Shown piece by piece: positions 49,701 to 51,277 of a stretch of DNA of 51,277 nucleotides. How positions within the stretch are numbered: the stretch's first letter is position 1; every line of letters starts with the position of its first letter. The translations under genes and the position numbers were made by a program. Location: NCBI RefSeq assembly GCF_001039355.2, contig NW_019775870.1, forward strand, positions 69,659 through 120,935. The letters are read 5' to 3'. This stretch comes from Lingula anatina (Eukaryota; Brachiopoda; Lingulata; Lingulida; Lingulidae). Below the pieces are notes generated by a model. That model saw only the letters and a list, made by a program, of their open reading frames with translations, did not search any database and was not told the DNA's origin.

Positions 49701-51000
49701 CTCTGGATCCGCCCCTGCTATAATACCACAAAATTCTTATATTCAACTAACTTAAGCTAAGTAGGATGCAACCAAAAATGAGCAGAAACCAAATAAGAAC
49801 AGAATGAAACCAGCAAACTATTCTAACGTCAGAGTGGTATACTAGTCTTTCTATTGTTTATTTCAGAATCTGTAACCTTGGTAATGAAGTTCTCAGCCAG
49901 GGAATCGGACTTATATTTTTTTGTGGGCCAGGATAGAATACCAGATCAGTCACTTGGTTGACATCAGTAATTTTTGAACAAATTACCATCTTATGCCTGC
50001 ATTAATAATGTGCACTAAACACCAATGTTTGGACTCTATTTCCATAAACCTAGGCCTGTAGTTTGAACCAAAAGCCCCACTTACCAATTCATTCAAAAGC
50101 AGCTCAAAGAGGATGTCGCCATACTGGTCTATAGTCTGGTTACACTAAAACCAAAGAAAAAACATCATCAATAAAATAAAGATTACAACAACTTTCTACA
50201 GATATATTAAGTAAGATACTCAAGGTTCCCATCTTTTTTTTTCTACTTAAAAGACCCTTAAGACCTTACTTATATTTTTTCTTGTTTTATGATATTGTAC
50301 CAATCAGGCCTACCCAACTACCAGACTCGGCACATAAAGATCCTGAATTAACTGGTATATATGATTTTAAAACTGGTGCATAAATTTGAAAACCACCTAG
50401 AACAACCTTAGACTGTCCTCTTACTTTAGAGTACTCTATTTTATTGTCTCTATGGGGGTATATGGGGACTTTACGACATTCAGTTTGAATGCTTTAACAA
50501 CTTTTGATAGGGCTTTTTTGCATTGTATTAGATTAATGTGGCAGTCTAAGGTTGTTCTAGGTGGTCTTCAAATTTATGCGCCTGGTTTTAAAATCATATA
50601 GCGATTTTACGACAATCGTTTACTATCCAATCAAGGTGACAGCAGAGCGTGGGCACATCCTGTCGGTGTTCTGACTGATACTCCGAAATGCATTCTGACA
50701 CACACCTTGAAAACAGGTAGTGTGGTCCGATATACCGGTTAATTCAGGATCCTTATGTGCCAAGTCTGATAGTTGGGTAGGCCTGACTAATAGACCAATG
50801 AAAAACTTCAGCCTTAAGAAAATGGCCAATTTACTTATTCATCAATAAATATCCAATGTTCATCAAGTATATATGATAAAGATTTTACGGGTCCTGGATT
50901 CTTTTCCACTTGAATCTATCTCACTTATTGGCCTTACCATTTCAGCAAAGCTTCCCATTTCACTGCACAGCTGAGTTTTTATGTAGTTCTTCACAATTTG
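46727..51000 (-). CDS. Prosaposin, C-terminal 297 residues (5' part off the window)
   Basis: Eight minus-strand exons read in frame to TAA. They encode the end of one saposin-B domain (Cys3-Cys6, ending VCSAIGVC), two whole ones (VCVIC...ICSEIGLC and MCTEC...VCKAVELC, six Cys each) and a C-terminal saposin-A-type domain (GCKQGPSFWCAS...KKCNAVSHC) ending LLWKK. N-glycosylation sequons (NQT, NAT, NNT, NAT) lie at the usual places. Prosaposin is a secretory/lysosomal precursor cut by cathepsins into saposins, which lift sphingolipids from membranes for lysosomal hydrolases; the C-terminal A-type domain is linked to lysosomal targeting. Intron positions differ between the tandem domains: one is cut before Cys4, another within the helix before Cys3, and one after Cys5. 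The signal peptide and N-terminal domains are outside, so the total number of saposins is unknown. Convergent with ACSL. Confidence 0.96.
47534..47630 (-). repeat. 53-bp tandem duplication starting at a splice donor
   Basis: On the minus strand, the intron sequence from the real donor (GTATGTATTTGACATAAC, starting at 47625) is repeated 53 bp downstream (GTATGTACTTTGACATAAC, starting at 47572), with similarity continuing through an ACATGG...TTTCTTA stretch. The second copy offers a decoy GTATGT donor. Reading from the exon through the real donor meets TGA at the fourth codon. Confidence 0.85.
49550..49717 (+). mobile_element. 168-bp hAT-like MITE, copy 3
   Basis: Identical length and ends to copies 1 and 2. 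Flanked by CTATAA on both sides, a 6-bp target duplication. The perfect 14-bp palindrome lies at 49577-49590. It sits in the prosaposin intron between exons 50144-50085 and 49405-49220, antisense to the gene. Confidence 0.92.
50304..50786. mobile_element. Large fold-back element with interrupted right arm
   Basis: The left arm 50304-50415 pairs with two right pieces, 50542-50600 and 50731-50786, so that about 110 bp can form a stem with few mismatches. The outer ends are TCAGGCCTACCC and GGGTAGGCCTGA. The loop (50416-50541) is non-coding. The right arm is split by 130 bp. Long arms and no ORF suggest a fold-back DNA transposon. A shared ACCAAT (50299-50304 and 50794-50799) may be a target duplication, but it does not abut the right end exactly. 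It lies in a prosaposin intron. Confidence 0.85.
50601..50730. mobile_element. 130-bp insertion within the fold-back element
   Basis: This segment has no partner in the left arm and interrupts the right arm. TATA occurs at both edges (50597-50600 and 50731-50734), as a 4-bp target duplication or a TA-site insertion would leave. It is richer in G+C than its host. The alternative is that the left arm lost it. Confidence 0.55.
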
Positions 51001-51277
51001 CTGAAATAAGTAAAAGCAAGATCATTTAAAATAATAGTCATACAATTAATATTAGTCATTTAAAAAATACAATTTCCAAAATCTTAAAATGTTTCATGTA
51101 ATTAAACAGCTAACTAAGAATGTACTACCTCTTTAATGTAAAAATTTAAAAAAAAATACAATTGGGTTATGTTGCTTACAATAATAATAATAACAATTTG
51201 TACAATTTGTACAGATACACAGAATCACATAACACTAGAATATAATAACAAAGAGCTTGATTACAATAACATCATGC
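51001..51277 (-). other. Prosaposin intron, cut by the window edge
   Basis: AT-rich intron upstream of exon 51000-50938, with a short (AAT)n tract near 51179. Earlier prosaposin exons must lie to the right of the window. Confidence 0.8.

Larger units (their letters stand above)
46727..51000 (-). other. Exon map of the prosaposin gene (3' part)
   Basis: In transcription order: 51000-50938, 50144-50085, 49405-49220, 49113-48939, 48504-48353, 47706-47626, 47099-46962, 46765-46727 (TAA at 46727-46729). All have AG/GT boundaries on the minus strand. All introns are phase 0 except the one after 48939 (phase 1). Exon 51000-50938 opens in phase 0, so the upstream exon ends on a whole codon. Confidence 0.94.

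Noticed and set aside
50623-50829. 68-codon minus-strand frame
   Set aside because: It crosses the boundary between the fold-back arm and its insertion, so it is not a conserved unit.
1-51277. CRISPR arrays, operons, prophage or toxin-antitoxin systems
   Set aside because: The window is intron-rich animal DNA. No regularly spaced identical repeats with unique spacers, and no bacterial gene arrangement, were seen.

Overview
This is a eukaryotic nuclear window: AT-rich, with four multi-exon protein genes whose short exons have clean GT-AG boundaries, plus long AT-rich introns, microsatellites and small DNA transposons. Gene content (an axonemal SAXO5/TEX45-like protein, a classical calpain, a long-chain acyl-CoA synthetase, a tandem-domain prosaposin) points to an animal. 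The compact introns, dinucleotide repeats and low GC suggest a marine invertebrate, perhaps a mollusc or another lophotrochozoan. That is an inference; nothing here fixes the species.

Layout, left to right. (1) 1-2825 has no gene I can support. (2) About 3.0-11.2 kb, minus strand: a 16-exon or longer gene for a ciliary/axonemal protein with spaced His-Phe repeats; its last exon is unresolved. (3) 11.2-13.6 kb: a divergent intergenic region feeding the axonemal gene leftwards and the calpain gene rightwards. (4) 13.6-22.9 kb, plus strand: a complete 19-coding-exon calpain (757 aa) with a Thr/Pro linker before its EF-hand domain. (5) 22.9-26.5 kb: AT-rich DNA, probably holding the promoter and a non-coding first exon of the next gene. 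(6) 26.5-about 45.5 kb, plus strand: a complete 20-coding-exon ACSL1/5/6-type acyl-CoA synthetase (681 aa) with a 7 kb first intron and a long 3' UTR. (7) About 45.7-51.3 kb, minus strand: the C-terminal 297 residues of prosaposin, running off the right edge. ACSL and prosaposin are convergent, with candidate poly(A) signals about 180 bp apart.

The four genes are not an obvious pathway: one is axonemal, one a cytosolic Ca2+-protease, one makes acyl-CoA on membranes, and one supplies lysosomal lipid-binding proteins. The strongest unannotated signals are structural. Three introns carry local duplications that copy the real 5' splice site, creating decoy donors. Three 168-bp copies of one small hAT-like transposon lie in ACSL and prosaposin introns, and a prosaposin intron holds a large fold-back element that has itself been interrupted. 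I saw no CRISPR array, rRNA, convincing tRNA or prokaryote-type system.
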